Source of the DNA: Candidatus Kapaibacterium sp. | GTDB lineage: Bacteria > Bacteroidota > Ignavibacteria > Kapaibacteriales > UBA2268 | DNA length: 7,456 bases | Reading direction: 5' to 3' | NCBI GenBank assembly: GCA_030835065.1 | Contig: JAUQWR010000690.1 | Location: forward strand, 1 to 7,456 | Shown here: one piece after another, positions 7,008 to 7,456 of the stretch | Layout of the letters: each line of letters opens with the position of its first letter | How positions within the stretch are numbered: position 1 is the first letter of the stretch | Translations under genes and position numbers: made by a program | Notes under the pieces: generated by a model | The model's database searches: none | Told to the model about the DNA's origin: nothing | What the model saw: the letters and a program-made list of their open reading frames with translations, nothing else

Positions 7008-7039
7008 TTTAGGGCTATCTAGTAAAAGACAGCCCTAAA
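7008..7039 (-). terminator. Probable terminator hairpin after the T9SS cargo gene
   Basis: TTTAGGGCT (7008-7016) pairs with AGCCCTAAA (7031-7039) over 9 bp, and after one mismatch TCT/AGA adds three inner pairs. It lies 20 bases beyond the minus-strand stop at 7060 and 23 bases before the glycosyltransferase start. The following minus-strand bases (CTATTTAATC) are only a weak U-tract, so termination may be partial and allow read-through into the glycosyltransferase. Confidence 0.6.
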
Positions 7040-7059
7040 ACAAATAAAGACAAATCAAA

Positions 7060-7456
7060 TTATTTAATAATAACAATTCTAGAACTAGCAGTATTATTTT
7101 TTGCTTTAATAACAATGTGATAAACACCTTGAGCAATATTGGATTCTGAAGCATTCCAATTGAATGTATTAGTGCCTTCGGAAAAATAAACATTATTTAG
7201 AGCAAAAACTTGGTTGCCAAAAGAATCATAAATATTAATATCTGCAGATTGAGATTCAGGATTATTCCAAATAATAGTAGCATGATTGCTAGCAGGTTGA
7301 GGATAGATAGATTCGATAGTCAATCCGCTGTTGTTTTCAATTGGTCTATCAATTGAAGAAGTAATATAAGTAGATTTATATAGACCATCGCCAAAAACTC
7401 CGGCTAAAGCAATAACACCTTCGGGTTTTGCATCCCAATAAGGTATAGAAATTTTG
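7060..7456 (-). CDS. C-terminal end of a T9SS-secreted protein (type A sorting domain)
   Basis: The frame is open from the right edge (codon 7455-7453) to TAA at 7060, giving 131 residues of a longer protein. The first in-frame initiator-type codon (TTG at 7323) is internal, not a start. The last 85 or so residues form a Por-secretion-type sorting domain: IYPQPASNHATI (a variant of the usual YPNPA), WNNPESQSADINIYDSFGNQV, the NTFNWNAS strand, IAQGVYHIVI, and the lysine-containing tail RIVIIK. This domain directs Bacteroidota proteins through the outer-membrane type IX machine and is normally removed, with attachment to surface lipopolysaccharide or release. The residues before it (WDAKPEGVIALAGVFGDGLYKS) are not recognised. 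The substrate or enzyme domain lies outside the window. Confidence 0.88.
   Translation of the reverse strand, partial: KISIPYWDAKPEGVIALAGVFGDGLYKSTYITSSIDRPIENNSGLTIESIYPQPASNHATIIWNNPESQSADINIYDSFGNQVFALNNVYFSEGTNTFNWNASESNIAQGVYHIVIKAKNNTASSRIVIIK

Noticed and set aside
7321..7323. TTG at 7323 as start of a small 87-residue protein
   Set aside because: The frame stays open to the right edge, and the product is only a T9SS sorting domain, which is always the tail of a larger protein.
1..7456. Abundant TCGA sites (about 45 by eye, against about 11 GATC) as a sign of a methylation or restriction system
   Set aside because: AGCT, of the same base composition, looks similarly frequent, so codon and context bias explains it. 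No methyltransferase gene is present.

Overview
The window is A+T-rich DNA, roughly one third G+C by eye. It looks like part of the chromosome of a Bacteroidota-type (FCB group) bacterium, possibly near Ignavibacteria or Kapabacteria. Three things suggest this: a C-terminal type IX secretion (T9SS) sorting domain, a large OmpA-type outer-membrane protein with a vicinal-Cys N-terminal motif, and a chloroplast-CGEP-like S9 peptidase. No RNA gene, insertion sequence, phage gene or CRISPR array is visible. The exact lineage is inference.

Layout from left to right. Positions 1-397 (+) hold the C-terminal end of a prolyl-oligopeptidase-fold glutamyl endopeptidase, followed by a strong intrinsic terminator (421-465). 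Positions 493-909 (+) encode a small VOC/glyoxalase-fold protein. A 13-bp hairpin at 974-1010 separates it from the convergent gene 1044-2708 (-), a lipoprotein of the dipeptidyl-peptidase III (M49) family that carries the rare pentapeptide zinc motif HEVSH. Divergent from it, 2837-4228 (+) encodes a complete NtrC-type sigma-54-dependent response regulator with no kinase beside it. This gene ends two bases from the stop of the convergent gene 4231-6255 (-), a 674-residue outer-membrane protein with a predicted beta-barrel, a proline-rich hinge and two OmpA-like domains. Upstream of it on the same strand are a short family 2 glycosyltransferase (6337-6984) and the C-terminal end of a T9SS-secreted protein (7060-7456, cut by the window edge).

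Most of the products would act at or outside the cell envelope: a lipid-anchored exopeptidase, an outer-membrane protein, a T9SS cargo protein and a sugar transferase. The regulator could control a neighbour, and a weak sigma-54-like element lies upstream of the outer-membrane protein gene, but this link is speculative. I see no clearly new multi-gene system. The most notable items are the pentapeptide-type M49 enzyme, the tandem OmpA domains of which one lacks the peptidoglycan-binding Asp, and the nearly abutting convergent stops. Two starts are placed a few codons inside the longest open frame because the ribosome binding sites require it: ATG 2708 for the peptidase and ATG 2837 for the regulator.
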